Origin: Kushneria marisflavi | GTDB taxonomy: Bacteria > Pseudomonadota > Gammaproteobacteria > Pseudomonadales > Halomonadaceae | DNA length: 64,000 bases | Assembly (NCBI RefSeq): GCF_002157205.1 | Contig: NZ_CP021358.1 | Span: forward strand, 3,596,001-3,660,000 | Direction: 5' to 3' | Part shown: positions 36,217 through 46,733 of the stretch, one piece after another | How positions within the stretch are numbered: the stretch's first letter is position 1 | Layout: every line of letters begins with the position of its first letter | The notes under the pieces: generated by a model | Database searches by the model: none | What the model was told of the DNA's origin: nothing | The model's input: only the letters and a program-made list of their open reading frames with translations | Made by a program: the position numbers and the translations under genes

Positions 36217-37671
36217 TTACCAGAGCAGGGAAACCAGCAGGTAGACGAGCAGGGTGATGACGACAGTGCCGGCAAGGTTGAGAAACAGTCCGGCACGAAT
36301 CATGGATTGAATCTTCATCTGACCGGTCGCAAATACGATAGCATTGGGGGGCGTGGCGACAGGCATCATGAAGGCGCAGCTTGCAGCAATGGCTGCGGGC
36401 ACGGTGATAAGTAGTGGCGAAAGCCCCAGTGAAACGGCAAGCGCCCCCAGTAGAGGCAAGAAGGCAGCAGCAGTGGCGGTGTTGGATGTCACCTCGGTCA
36501 GAAAAATAATGACCAGTACGACAATCGCGATTAGTCCAATCAGAGGGAAAATGGAGAACAGCGAAAGCTGTTCGGCGATCCATGCAGCCAGCCCTGAGCT
36601 CTGAATGATGCCTGCCAGCGCCAGCCCACCCCCAAACAGCAGCAAAACACCCCAAGGCAGCGAGGCCGAACTTTCCCAGTCCATGAGTTTTTCCTTGTCG
36701 CTGTTGCCGGAAGGCATCAGGAAAAGCCCAACGCCGACTGCCATGGCAATGGTGGTATCGCTGAGCCAGTCGAGGCCGAGGTTGTTCAGTACCGGGCGTA
36801 AAATCCAAGCGGCCGCGGCGATTAGAAACGCAATGCCGACGCGCTTCTCGGCGCTGCTCATGTTGCCAAGTTTGCCAAGTTCTTCTTTCAAGAGGTCATT
36901 GCCAGCCTCCCCCTGTCCAAGATCGAAACCCTGTCGGGTCAGCCACCACCAGGCAATGGCCATCATGGCGATCGATACCGGCAGACCGACGACCATCCAC
37001 TGTGCAAAGCCGATATCAATGTCCTGATTATTGGATAGATATCCTGCGAGCAGTGCGTTGGGAGGCGTTCCTATCAATGTGGCGACACCCCCAATACTGG
37101 CTGAATAGGCAATGGCCAACAGCAGCGTCGTGGCGTAGCGGCGGACTTCGTTTTCGTTGCTGGTGGAAAGCAGGGCGATGACGGAGGTGCCAATAGGCAG
37201 CATCATGATGGCCGTTGCCGTATTGGAGACCCACATGCTGATAAAGCCCGTTGCCAGCATGAAGCCACCAATCTGCTTTTTAGGGTCGGAACCCATGATA
37301 ATCAGAATGCGCAACGCAATGCGGCGATGAAGGTTCCAGCGCTGCATGGCCAGGCCCAGCAAAAATCCCCCAAGAAACAGAAAGATAATCGGGTCAGCAT
37401 AAGCAGAAGTGACTTCCTTTAGGCTGCCGATCCCCATGGCTGGTGCGAGAATAATGGGTAGCAGTGACGTTGCCGGGATCGGGATGGCCTCGGTGGACCA
37501 CCATGTCGCCATCAATAGGGCCAGCCCGATGCAGTGCCAGGCACTCTCGGACATTCCCTGTGGCGCGGGAACCAACAGCACCATCAAAACCCACAGCAAA
37601 CCCAGCCACAGGCCGATAAGAGGGGCCTTGCCTGAAGATGATTGCTCATTGTCCGTAATCTTGTCCGGCAT
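36217..37671 (-). CDS. DASS-family (SLC13) sodium/dicarboxylate-type symporter
   Basis: A 484-residue inner membrane transporter of the divalent anion:sodium symporter family. Both Ser-Asn-Thr sodium-site motifs are present: MWVSNTATAIMMLPIGTS in the first half and LTEVTSNTATAAAFLPLLGA in the second. The WWSTEAIPIPATSLLPIIL segment is typical of the family. Likely substrates are C4-dicarboxylates or related organic anions; sulfate or tartrate cannot be excluded. Single gene with its own terminator, divergent from galE. Confidence 0.88.
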   Translation of the reverse strand: MPDKITDNEQSSSGKAPLIGLWLGLLWVLMVLLVPAPQGMSESAWHCIGLALLMATWWSTEAIPIPATSLLPIILAPAMGIGSLKEVTSAYADPIIFLFLGGFLLGLAMQRWNLHRRIALRILIIMGSDPKKQIGGFMLATGFISMWVSNTATAIMMLPIGTSVIALLSTSNENEVRRYATTLLLAIAYSASIGGVATLIGTPPNALLAGYLSNNQDIDIGFAQWMVVGLPVSIAMMAIAWWWLTRQGFDLGQGEAGNDLLKEELGKLGNMSSAEKRVGIAFLIAAAAWILRPVLNNLGLDWLSDTTIAMAVGVGLFLMPSGNSDKEKLMDWESSASLPWGVLLLFGGGLALAGIIQSSGLAAWIAEQLSLFSIFPLIGLIAIVVLVIIFLTEVTSNTATAAAFLPLLGALAVSLGLSPLLITVPAAIAASCAFMMPVATPPNAIVFATGQMKIQSMIRAGLFLNLAGTVVITLLVYLLVSLLW

Positions 37672-37869
37672 TGTTCGTTTCCGATGTCAGCAGTTGTTTT
37701 GAAGCAAGATAACCGATGGATCAGCATAAACCTTCGACTTTATTCATGTTTATAATGAAATAAGTATAAGACGATTGTATTTGCGCCTTTCGTCGATCAA
37801 GGAAACGCCTACGTCATATGGCGCTGCACTTTAAGCCATATTGCTCGTTCAGAATTCAGGGAGAGGTAA

Positions 37870-38892
37870 ATGATTCTAGTCACCGGAGGTGCCGGATATA
37901 TCGGTTCGCATACGGTTCTGACACTGCTGGAGGCGGGTCGAGAAGTATTGGTGCTGGATAATTTTTGCAATGCCAACAAGAAGTCTCTGGACAGGGTCAG
38001 CGCGCTGGCGGGCAGGGAAATTCAATGGGTTGAAGGCGATGTTCGTGACGCTTCACTGCTTGATGATATTTTCAGGCAGCATGATATTGAATCGGTGATT
38101 CATTTTGCCGGGCTCAAGGCTGTGGGTGAAAGCGTACAAAAGCCGCTTGCCTACTTTGATAACAACGTCAATGGAACGCTGGTATTGTGCAGTGCCATGT
38201 CGCGCGCCGGCGTGAAGAAAATTGTTTTCAGTTCTTCGGCAACTGTTTACGGAGACCCGGAATCTGTCCCCATCCGTGAAAACTTTCCTACTTCAGCGAC
38301 CAATCCCTACGGCCGCTCAAAGTTGATGGTAGAAGAGATCCTGCAGGATCTTGCGTTGTCCGACTCGCAATGGCGCATTTCCGTATTGCGTTATTTTAAT
38401 CCGGTTGGCGCCCACGACAGCGGCATGATCGGTGAAGATCCCAATGGGATCCCCAATAACCTGGTCCCCTTTGTCAGCCAGGTGGCGATCGGACGTCGCG
38501 AGGTGCTGTCTGTATTTGGTAATGACTATGATACCGACGATGGCACGGGCGTACGCGATTACATCCATGTGACTGACCTGGCGAAAGGTCATCTGAAGGC
38601 ACTTGACTACCTGGTGCATCACGATGGGGTACATACCTTCAATCTGGGTACCGGCAAGGGTTATAGCGTGCTCGAAGTGGTGCAGGCCTTCGAAAAGGCA
38701 AGCGGTCGCAAGGTGGCCCATGAATTCAAGCCACGTCGGGCCGGGGATATCGCGCGTTGCTATGCCGATCCTGAGTATGCCAAAGAGGTGTTGGGATGGA
38801 CTGCCGAGTTTGGTATCGAAAAAATGATGGCAGATACCTGGCGCTGGCAGCACAACAATCCCAATGGTTATGGTGACTCGACTTCTTCATGA
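37870..38892 (+). CDS. galE: UDP-glucose 4-epimerase
   Basis: A 340-residue extended short-chain dehydrogenase interconverting UDP-glucose and UDP-galactose (many also act on the N-acetyl sugars). NAD-binding TGGAGYIGSHT starts at residue 5; the catalytic Ser segment VFSSSATVYG and Tyr/Lys motif NPYGRSKLMVEEI are intact, as is LRYFNPVGAHDSG. Length matches E. coli GalE (338). GGGAGAGG lies just upstream of the ATG. It is followed on the same strand by a GT4 glycosyltransferase, so it likely feeds surface polysaccharide synthesis rather than galactose catabolism (no galT/galK here). Confidence 0.95.
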   Translation: MILVTGGAGYIGSHTVLTLLEAGREVLVLDNFCNANKKSLDRVSALAGREIQWVEGDVRDASLLDDIFRQHDIESVIHFAGLKAVGESVQKPLAYFDNNVNGTLVLCSAMSRAGVKKIVFSSSATVYGDPESVPIRENFPTSATNPYGRSKLMVEEILQDLALSDSQWRISVLRYFNPVGAHDSGMIGEDPNGIPNNLVPFVSQVAIGRREVLSVFGNDYDTDDGTGVRDYIHVTDLAKGHLKALDYLVHHDGVHTFNLGTGKGYSVLEVVQAFEKASGRKVAHEFKPRRAGDIARCYADPEYAKEVLGWTAEFGIEKMMADTWRWQHNNPNGYGDSTSS

Positions 38893-39105
38893 AGTTCTCG
38901 TAGGCAGTATGATCAACCCTGTTTAACCACGACCGGGTTGGTCTGGAACAAGCCTGATGATGATATGATGCCTTATCGGTTCCTGATGTTTATATAAGGA
39001 GTCCGAGAGTCTGGCATCAACGCACTGGTTCAGCATTCAGCGCGACAGCGGTATGTTGCTGCCAGCAATACCATATTCGCTGATATTGCTGTTTGAGTGT
39101 TTTCA

Positions 39106-40248
39106 ATGACAGGACATGCAAGACCTCTGGCTGCCATTGCCATCCGTCAGGTAGAAAAGAGTACAGGCGCCAGTCGCAATGCACTTGAGCAAACGGCAGC
39201 GCTGGTCGCCCTGGGTTACCAGGTCGTCATCATTGCCGAGCGGGGAAATTCTGCTTTGGTTGAGCGCGCTGGTGCTCGATTGGTCAAGACCTGGCGCTGG
39301 CCTTTCAAGGGCGCACGTCGACGCTTCTGGTTCAATCAACGTGTTCAGGCCTGGTCAAGGCGTCATGCGCCAGCTCTGCTGGTGAGCCATGGTGATGTAG
39401 AAACACCTGATGTGGTATATCTCCATAACTGCGTGCATCTGGCCAGTCACGCCATCAATGGATGCGCTTTGCCCGACAATCATGAAGTGGCTGCCATTCA
39501 TGACCATGTTTTGAGGCGTCAGCGCTTTCGTCGTGTTGCTGTTAACTCCAGAATGATGGGCAATGATTTAACAGCCCGTTATGGCATTGCTTCTGACAGA
39601 ATCGATATTAGTTATCCCGGTTACGACCCTAGGCAGTTCAATCCGGAAAGCGCTCGTGCCGGGCGAGACGAGATTCGTCAATCGCTTGGGGCAGCATCCG
39701 AGGACTTTCTGATAGGGGTGGTAACCTCAGGCAATTTTAAAAAGCGTAATGTGAAAGGCTTTGTAAAACTGGCCGCTGAGCTGGATAAAACAATGCCGGG
39801 TCGCTGCCGCTTTCTGGTTGTCGGCAAGGATGATGCTTCTCCTTTTCAGCAGTTGGCTCAAAACCTCGGAATTGCCGATCAATTTGTCTGGCGCTCCACC
39901 ATCAATGAGGTGGAGCGGCTTTATGGCGCGCTGGATCTTTTCATGTTGCCTGCTCACATTGAAGAGTTTGGGCGTGTTGCACTTGAAGCCATGGCGTGCG
40001 CGACACCCGTCATGCTGTCAGCCGGTGTAGGGTGTGCCGAGCTGCTCGAAGATCGTTATCCTGAGCTTGTACTGGACGCCATGGATACCCAGGGGTGGGC
40101 GCGCTGTGCTCACCAGTTGCTTGAAGATCACCACAGACGCGCCATGCTGGGTAGCGAGCTTTCAACGCTTGCAAGGCACTATTCCCATAGCCAGCAACAG
40201 CAGAAGCTGATGGCCGAGTTCAAGGCATTACGCAGTGCCGATGCCTGA
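39106..40248 (+). CDS. GT4-family (GT-B) glycosyltransferase
   Basis: About 380 residues. The N-terminal half is built around SRNALEQTAALVALGYQVVII and LLVSHGDVETPDVVYLHNCVH; the C-terminal half has FLIGVVTSGNFKKRNVKGFV and the E-x7-E motif EEFGRVALEAMACATPVM. These mark a retaining GT4 enzyme, probably of LPS core or surface glycan assembly. Start at ATG 39106, with a GAG element 8 nt upstream; a GTG at 39097 is in frame but poorly placed. It is ~210 bp after galE and ~100 bp before a small membrane-protein gene. Donor and acceptor unknown. Confidence 0.85.
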   Translation: MTGHARPLAAIAIRQVEKSTGASRNALEQTAALVALGYQVVIIAERGNSALVERAGARLVKTWRWPFKGARRRFWFNQRVQAWSRRHAPALLVSHGDVETPDVVYLHNCVHLASHAINGCALPDNHEVAAIHDHVLRRQRFRRVAVNSRMMGNDLTARYGIASDRIDISYPGYDPRQFNPESARAGRDEIRQSLGAASEDFLIGVVTSGNFKKRNVKGFVKLAAELDKTMPGRCRFLVVGKDDASPFQQLAQNLGIADQFVWRSTINEVERLYGALDLFMLPAHIEEFGRVALEAMACATPVMLSAGVGCAELLEDRYPELVLDAMDTQGWARCAHQLLEDHHRRAMLGSELSTLARHYSHSQQQQKLMAEFKALRSADA

Positions 40249-40347
40249 GCAGGCTGACGTGCAACTGATGTTGCTCTTCCCGCGGCCAATATGTTCCTGA
40301 GCCTGATAGTGCCCATAGGATTTTTGTAAAAATCCCCGGCGATATAG

Positions 40348-40830
40348 ATGAAAGGAGTAATGTTTATCGTGTCTCAAACATGGGCAATGACATTGTTGTG
40401 CCTGGCGCTTTTGATCGTCGGCGTTTTGCTGGCAGTCATTTGGCGCATGTCTCTTGAGCTGCGTCGGCGTCGAGCACGCCAGGCCCGGGAGAAAGCGCAG
40501 GCCGAGTATCAATGTCTTTCCAATCTTAATGTCATAGGGCGCGCCATGCATGAAGGTCAGATGGATCTGGTAGAGGGATGCCTGCGTGCTCGAGTCATCA
40601 TTGATATTCTTGATGCAGGTTGGTGGGAAGACGACAAGCTGGCAGTAATAGCCCAGGTTAGTGATAGTACGGCGCATCTGAATACCCATCAGGCACGCTC
40701 TGCTCTAACTGCACGCGAAAGAATGCAGGAAGACCGGCAAAGGCTACAGGTTGTCAATGAGCATGAGGCCGCCATTCTTCAAGCGGCAAATCATCTGGTA
40801 AGTCGAACCGATAACGTTGTTGCGCGTTGA
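40348..40830 (+). CDS. DUF2489-like small membrane protein
   Basis: A 160-residue protein with one N-terminal membrane helix (WAMTLLCLALLIVGVLLAVIW), an Arg-rich cytoplasmic linker, then a helical domain (NLNVIGRAMHEGQMDLVEGCLRAR...) resembling DUF2489 proteins of gammaproteobacteria. Function unknown. The start is uncertain: ATG 40348 has no Shine-Dalgarno, while AGGAG at 40353-40357 is close to ATG 40360 and also to GTG 40369. Stand-alone gene after the GT4 gene. Confidence 0.65.
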   Translation: MKGVMFIVSQTWAMTLLCLALLIVGVLLAVIWRMSLELRRRRARQAREKAQAEYQCLSNLNVIGRAMHEGQMDLVEGCLRARVIIDILDAGWWEDDKLAVIAQVSDSTAHLNTHQARSALTARERMQEDRQRLQVVNEHEAAILQAANHLVSRTDNVVAR

Positions 40831-41169
40831 TAAGGGATATTTCGAGCGAGATTCTTTTTTTTGGAGTTCGAAGCAATTAACCTGAAATTTAATCAATGCA
40901 ATAAACAGCGTTTGACTTTCATCGCTTTCAGTGCGAAAACAGTGTTCGAATACGTCACAATGGATTGCCAGTGACGCGTTTTCATCATGGCATCGACTAG
41001 TGGCTCCGGTTGACCAAAGCAGGGTGGTCATGGACTGGTTTTAATACCTCCGGCATGCTTTTCTTGATGGTAGAAGAAAAACTTTCTAGAGCTATTGCCA
41101 TTGCCTATACTCGGAACCGCTTAGTAACAACATCGTTGCCCTAGCGTTGCAAAAAAGAAGGAGTCTTGC
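40831..41169. other. Intergenic region upstream of the OmpA-like lipoprotein
   Basis: 339 bp without a gene. The right end holds the lipoprotein promoter (separate entry) and an AAGAAGGAG ribosome site 8-10 nt before the ATG at 41170. No hairpin terminator for the preceding gene is evident. Confidence 0.5.
41083..41111 (+). promoter_or_regulatory. Candidate sigma-70 promoter of the OmpA-like lipoprotein
   Basis: TATACT at 41106-41111 with TTTCTA 17 bp upstream (41083-41088). The -10 is good and the -35 weak; ~58-nt leader. Confidence 0.45.
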
Positions 41170-42105
41170 ATGAATAAATCAACAACTGGCTTGCTGCTGG
41201 GATCTGCTCTTGTCATGGGTCTCGCTGGCTGCGCCAGCTCAGGTACTCAATCCTCTGGTGCTTCTTCCAGTGGCGATTCCTGGTACTCTTCTCCTTTCGT
41301 CTGCGGTCTGGCTGGCGGCCTGATCGGTGGTGGCATCGGTTATGGTGTCAGCGGTAACGACGATGAAGAAACCGGTGCTGCCGTTGGTGCCACTGCCGGT
41401 GCAACAGCAGGTGCTCTGCTGTGCTCGGGCGGTGACAATCGTGAAATGGACTCGGACAACGATGGCGTTCCGGATTCTCGCGATGAGTGCCCGGGTACTC
41501 CGGCGGGTGTTGCCGTTGATGCCAAGGGTTGCCCGATCGATACTGACGGTGATGGCGTTCCGGACTACCTCGACCAGTGCCCGGGTACTCCGGCTGGCGT
41601 AGAGGTTGACTCTCGTGGTTGCCCGCTGGACTCCGACGGTGACGGCGTGCCGGACTACCAAGACCAGTGCCCGGACACTCCGGCCGGTACTCAGGTCAAC
41701 GCTCTTGGCTGCCCGGCAGCCCTGGTTCTGCGTGACGTCAACTTTGAATTCGACTCTGCCAAGCTGACTTCCAATGCCGAGCAGACTCTGAATGATGTTG
41801 CCGAGAAGCTGAACAGCAACGAGCAGGTTCGTGTTCGTCTGGAAGGCTATACCGATTCCATCGGTAGCGCTGCCTACAACAAGGATCTGTCTCAGCGTCG
41901 TGCAGAGTCAGTACGTCAGTACCTGATTTCTCAGGGCGTATCTGCTGAGCGTATGGAAGCTCTTGGTTTCGGCGAGCAGCATCCGGTAGCTTCTAACGAT
42001 ACTGCTGAAGGTCGTGCAGAAAACCGTCGTACTGAAGTTCATCCGCTGGGCGATGATGGCCAGGTTCGCGATCGTACCAGTCAGAACGGTAGCAGCAATC
42101 AGTAA
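41170..42105 (+). CDS. OmpA-family peptidoglycan-binding lipoprotein with TSP3 repeats
   Basis: A 311-residue outer membrane lipoprotein. Signal peptide with lipobox LAGC, lipidation at Cys21. Residues ~45-95 are a Gly-rich zipper-like stretch. Three calcium-binding thrombospondin type 3 repeats follow (DNDGVPDSRDECPGTPAG and two like it, ~95-180), each ending in a Val-Asp/Asn-x-x-GCP unit. The C-terminal ~115 residues are an OmpA-like domain (VNFEFDSAKLTSNAEQTLND, GYTDSIGSAAYNKDLSQRRA, ENRRTEV) that binds peptidoglycan through its Asp and Arg. It has good ribosome and terminator signals and is probably abundant. It tethers the outer membrane to the wall; the exact partner is unknown. Confidence 0.92.
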   Translation: MNKSTTGLLLGSALVMGLAGCASSGTQSSGASSSGDSWYSSPFVCGLAGGLIGGGIGYGVSGNDDEETGAAVGATAGATAGALLCSGGDNREMDSDNDGVPDSRDECPGTPAGVAVDAKGCPIDTDGDGVPDYLDQCPGTPAGVEVDSRGCPLDSDGDGVPDYQDQCPDTPAGTQVNALGCPAALVLRDVNFEFDSAKLTSNAEQTLNDVAEKLNSNEQVRVRLEGYTDSIGSAAYNKDLSQRRAESVRQYLISQGVSAERMEALGFGEQHPVASNDTAEGRAENRRTEVHPLGDDGQVRDRTSQNGSSNQ

Positions 42106-42127
42106 ATTTTACTGATCTGCACCAGAT

Positions 42128-42157
42128 AAAAGAGGGCGCTTCGGCGCCCTCTTTTTT
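42128..42157 (+). terminator. Rho-independent terminator of the OmpA-like lipoprotein
   Basis: AGAGGGCGC-TTCG-GCGCCCTCT tetraloop hairpin followed by six T. Confidence 0.95.
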
Positions 42158-42365
42158 GTATGAATATATGGTAGCGCTCACTGATGGTTCCTGTGATTTC
42201 CAGGGATTAACTGGACGTCATTCCTTACAATTTGCTAGTTTGCACTCCGGCTTATCATTTGCCCACGCCTGCCAGTTCCATGGCGCATTCCCTGCGTCCG
42301 CTGACAATGTAATACCTCAAGTGACTCCTGGTAGCGGTCACCACTGAAACAAGGAAGGAACTCCT

Positions 42366-44264
42366 ATGCCCGTCGTCACGCTTCCTGACGGTAGCCAGCG
42401 TCAATTCGAATCTCCTGTCTCCATCATGGCCATTGCCGAGTCCATTGGTGCCGGTCTGGCAAAGGCCGCCGTTGCCGGAAAAATCGATGGAACCCTGGTC
42501 GATACCGCCGATATTGTTGACCATGACGCGTCAGTTGCCATCGTGACTGCAAAGGATCAGGAAGGGCTCGAGATCATTCGGCACTCCTGTGCTCATCTTA
42601 TCGGCCATGCCGTCAAGCAGCTGTATCCAGAGGCCAAAATGGCCATTGGTCCTGTCATTGATGATGGCTTTTATTACGACATCGATTTTGGCCAGTCCAT
42701 TTCGAGCGATGATCTTGAAAAGATCGAAAAGCGCATGCGCGAATTGATCGATGAAGGATACGACGTCTCAAGAGAGTACGTTGACCGCGATCAGGCCATG
42801 AAAGCCTTCATCTCAAGAGAAGAACCATATAAGCAGGATATTGTTTCCCGTATTCCCGAAGGTGAGACCATCCGTCTTTATCACCACAAGGAATACACGG
42901 ACATGTGCCGGGGGCCACATGTGCCCAATACTCGGCATCTCAAGTCCTTCAAGCTTTTAAAGCTTGCCGGTGCCTATTGGCGCGGGGATGCTTCCAATAC
43001 GATGCTGACGCGTATCTATGGCACTGCATGGGCGGACAAGAAGCAGTTGAATGCGTACCTGAAGCGGCTTGAAGAAGCGGAAAAACGCGATCACCGCAAA
43101 CTCGCTCGCCAGCTCAATCTCTTTCATCAGCAGGAAGAGTCTCCGGGCATGGTCTTTTGGCACCCAAGAGGCTGGGCCATCTGGCAGGCGGTCGAGCAGT
43201 ACATGCGCCGCGTGTATCGCGACGGCGGCTATCAGGAAATTCGCTGCCCGCAGGTCATGGACGTCAGTCTCTGGAAGAAATCCGGCCACTGGGACAATTA
43301 CTCGGAAAACATGTTCTTTACCGAGTCGGAAAAGCGAGAGTACGCGCTCAAGCCGATGAACTGTCCGGGGCATGTCCAGGTGTTCAATTCAGGGCTTCAC
43401 AGCTATCGTGAAATGCCCATTCGCTACGGCGAGTTCGGCGGCTGCCATCGTAATGAGCCGTCGGGCGCCCTGCATGGCATCATGCGAGTGCGTGCCTTTA
43501 CTCAGGATGATGGCCACGTCTTTTGTACGGAGCGCCAGATCGAGCCGGAAGTCACCGATTTTCACCGTCAGGCGCTCAAGGTTTACGAAGACTTTGGTTT
43601 TGACGACATTGACGTCAAGATCGCGCTGCGCCCCGACAAGCGTATCGGTAGCGATGAAGATTGGGACAAGGCCGAAGGGGCTCTGCGTGCAGCGCTTGAG
43701 GCGTGCAATGTTCAGTGGCAGGAGTTGCCGGGCGAGGGCGCCTTTTATGGCCCCAAGATCGAGTATCATATGCGTGACTGTCTGGGCCGCGAATGGCAGG
43801 TCGGCACCATGCAGGTTGATTTCATGATGCCAGGCCGTCTTGGCGCGCAATATGTGGGCGAAGATGGCAACCGCCATACCCCTGTCATGCTTCATCGTGC
43901 CATTATCGGCTCCTTTGAGCGCTTTATCGGCATTCTGCTTGAGCATCATGCCGGTGCCCTGCCTCTATGGCTCGCCCCGGAGCAGGCGGTTGTCCTTAAT
44001 ATCACCGATGCTCAGGCTTCTTATGCCACGGCATTGACTGATCAATTGCAACAAGCCGGCCTTCGTGTCAAGTCAGACTTGAGGAATGAGAAGATCGGTT
44101 TTAAAATTCGTGAGCATACACTCCAGAAAGTACCTTATCTGCTGGTGGTTGGAGATAAGGAAGTGGAGTCAGGCAGGGTTGCTGTCAGAACGCGCACAGG
44201 TGAGGATCTTGGAACAATGACAGTGTCCGAGTTTCTTGCCAGGCTGGATGTTGAGCGTAGATAG
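42366..44264 (+). CDS. thrS: Threonyl-tRNA synthetase
   Basis: A 632-residue class II aminoacyl-tRNA synthetase charging tRNA-Thr. Order: TGS domain (~1-62), editing domain with [16 protein letters not shown] (~70-220), catalytic core (~240-530) with [10 protein letters not shown] and [28 protein letters not shown], which include the zinc-binding Cys and His, then the anticodon-binding domain ending [12 protein letters not shown]. coli ThrS is 642. AAGGAAGGA precedes the ATG. First gene of the conserved thrS-infC-rpmI-rplT block. A ~200-bp leader lies between the previous terminator and the ATG; E. coli ThrS represses its own translation there, but I could not confirm a tRNA-like fold by eye. 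Confidence 0.98.
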   Translation: MPVVTLPDGSQRQFESPVSIMAIAESIGAGLAKAAVAGKIDGTLVDTADIVDHDASVAIVTAKDQEGLEIIRHSCAHLIGHAVKQLYPEAKMAIGPVIDDGFYYDIDFGQSISSDDLEKIEKRMRELIDEGYDVSREYVDRDQAMKAFISREEPYKQDIVSRIPEGETIRLYHHKEYTDMCRGPHVPNTRHLKSFKLLKLAGAYWRGDASNTMLTRIYGTAWADKKQLNAYLKRLEEAEKRDHRKLARQLNLFHQQEESPGMVFWHPRGWAIWQAVEQYMRRVYRDGGYQEIRCPQVMDVSLWKKSGHWDNYSENMFFTESEKREYALKPMNCPGHVQVFNSGLHSYREMPIRYGEFGGCHRNEPSGALHGIMRVRAFTQDDGHVFCTERQIEPEVTDFHRQALKVYEDFGFDDIDVKIALRPDKRIGSDEDWDKAEGALRAALEACNVQWQELPGEGAFYGPKIEYHMRDCLGREWQVGTMQVDFMMPGRLGAQYVGEDGNRHTPVMLHRAIIGSFERFIGILLEHHAGALPLWLAPEQAVVLNITDAQASYATALTDQLQQAGLRVKSDLRNEKIGFKIREHTLQKVPYLLVVGDKEVESGRVAVRTRTGEDLGTMTVSEFLARLDVERR

Positions 44265-44296
44265 CAGCATTTCTTTTAAGCAATGGAGACTTGACG

Positions 44297-44836
44297 ATCA
44301 AGCGAAATAACCAACGTGGGCGCCCTCAGGAAAAGCGCGCACCCATAAATGACCGCATTCGTGCGGATGAAGTTCGGCTTATCGATAGCGAGGGCGAGCA
44401 GCTGGGTGTTGTGCCCATGAATGAGGCGCTTGCCAAGGCTGAAGAAGCTGGGCTTGATCTCGTACAGATATCCAACGCCGATCCGATTGTTTGCAAGATC
44501 ATGGATTACGGCAAACATCAGTTCGAACTGAAAAAGCAGAAGTCTGCTCAAAAGAAAAAGCAAAAGCAGATCCAGATCAAGGAAGTTAAATTCCGTCCTG
44601 CAACCGATGAGGGCGACTATCAGGTCAAGCTTAAAAACCTGACCCGATTCCTTGAGGAAGGCGATAAAGGCAAGGTCACATTGAGATTTCGTGGTCGCGA
44701 AATGGCGCACCAGGAGATCGGACGCAAGCTCATGGAGCGTGTAGAACATGACTTGGAAGACCTTGCTGTTGTAGAATCGCGTCCGAAGATGGAAGGCCGG
44801 CAAATGATCATGATGCTGGCCCCCAGGAAAAAGTGA
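44297..44836 (+). CDS. infC: Translation initiation factor IF-3, probable ATC start
   Basis: About 179 residues. IF-3 binds the 30S subunit, prevents subunit joining and checks the start codon. Conserved segments: [78 protein letters not shown] and [20 protein letters not shown]. There is no ATG at the 5' end. TTG at 44291 is only 2 nt from the GGAG (44285-44288), whereas ATC at 44297 is 8 nt away, the ideal spacing. In E. coli infC starts at AUU and IF-3 represses its own gene through that codon; an AUC start would serve likewise. It follows thrS by ~30 bp. Confidence 0.95.
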   Translation: MKRNNQRGRPQEKRAPINDRIRADEVRLIDSEGEQLGVVPMNEALAKAEEAGLDLVQISNADPIVCKIMDYGKHQFELKKQKSAQKKKQKQIQIKEVKFRPATDEGDYQVKLKNLTRFLEEGDKGKVTLRFRGREMAHQEIGRKLMERVEHDLEDLAVVESRPKMEGRQMIMMLAPRKK

Positions 44837-44941
44837 TCCGCGGGCAGTTTAACGAGCGTGCCGAAGCCGTGGCAGATGATCTGCCATGGCGCCGTGCGCT
44901 GGCCTCGGGTTTTCTAAAAAATATCGTGCGGAGTTATTCTC

Positions 44942-45136
44942 ATGCCGAAAATCAAAAGCAACAGCGGTGCGGCCAAGCGCTTCAAGCGCACTGCCAAGGG
45001 CTTTAAGCACAAGCAGTCCTTTCGCAGCCATATCCTGACCAAGAAATCGACCAAGCGTAAGCGTCAGCTGCGCGGTATGAAGCAGATCCATGATGCCGAT
45101 CGTCGTTTGATCGAGCGCATGCTCCCTTATATCTAA
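44942..45136 (+). CDS. rpmI: 50S ribosomal protein L35
   Basis: A 64-residue basic protein of the large subunit ([20 protein letters not shown] ... AHSHILTKK-like [17 protein letters not shown]). Length matches the family (65). GGAG lies 8 nt before the ATG. Located between infC and rplT as in most proteobacteria; in E. coli L20 represses this gene by binding a fold in the infC-rpmI mRNA. Confidence 0.98.
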   Translation: MPKIKSNSGAAKRFKRTAKGFKHKQSFRSHILTKKSTKRKRQLRGMKQIHDADRRLIERMLPYI

Positions 45137-45169
45137 GTCGATTCAAATAACTGAAGTCAGGAGGTTTTC

Positions 45170-45520
45170 ATGGCTCGTGTAAAGCGTGGTGTCGTCGCTC
45201 GTCGCCGTCACAAGAAGATTCTGAAGCAAGCGAAAGGGTACTACGGTGCTCGTTCACGTACTTTCCGTGTTGCCAAGCAGGCGGTTATCAAGGCAGGCCA
45301 GTACGCCTACCGTGACCGTCGTCAGCGCAAGCGTCAATTCCGCGCACTGTGGATTGCACGTATCAACGCTGCAGCTCGTACTCACGGCATGTCCTACAGC
45401 CGCTTCATCAACGGTCTGAAAAAGGCCGGTATCGAGATCGACCGCAAGATCCTTGCTGATCTGGCCGTTCACGAAAAGCAGGCTTTCGGTTCCATCGTTG
45501 AGCAAGCCAAGGCTGCCTGA
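45170..45520 (+). CDS. rplT: 50S ribosomal protein L20
   Basis: A 116-residue protein needed early in 50S assembly. [20 protein letters not shown] at the N-terminus, [20 protein letters not shown], and the globular C-terminal domain [20 protein letters not shown] strong AGGAGG precedes the ATG by 6 nt. 33 bp after rpmI. Known autoregulator of the rpmI-rplT pair in E. coli. Confidence 0.98.
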   Translation: MARVKRGVVARRRHKKILKQAKGYYGARSRTFRVAKQAVIKAGQYAYRDRRQRKRQFRALWIARINAAARTHGMSYSRFINGLKKAGIEIDRKILADLAVHEKQAFGSIVEQAKAA

Positions 45521-45556
45521 CGGTTTGGGTGATTTGAGATCACCTGCCGAAGTGCT

Positions 45557-45592
45557 ACAAGGGAAGAGCCGTCGCTCTTCCCTTGTTTTTTT
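45557..45592 (+). terminator. Rho-independent terminator / possible attenuator between rplT and pheS
   Basis: A 13-bp stem ACAAGGGAAGAGC/GCTCTTCCCTTGT with loop CGTC and seven T. In E. coli a similar spot holds the pheM attenuator, but no Phe-rich leader peptide is seen here. Confidence 0.88.
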
Positions 45593-45626
45593 GTGTGGCA
45601 ACAATTTATCGTCAGATCCCTGATAA

Positions 45627-46709
<1,083 letters not shown>

Positions 46710-46733
46710 TTCGTTTCGGTATAGCGAGGCAAG

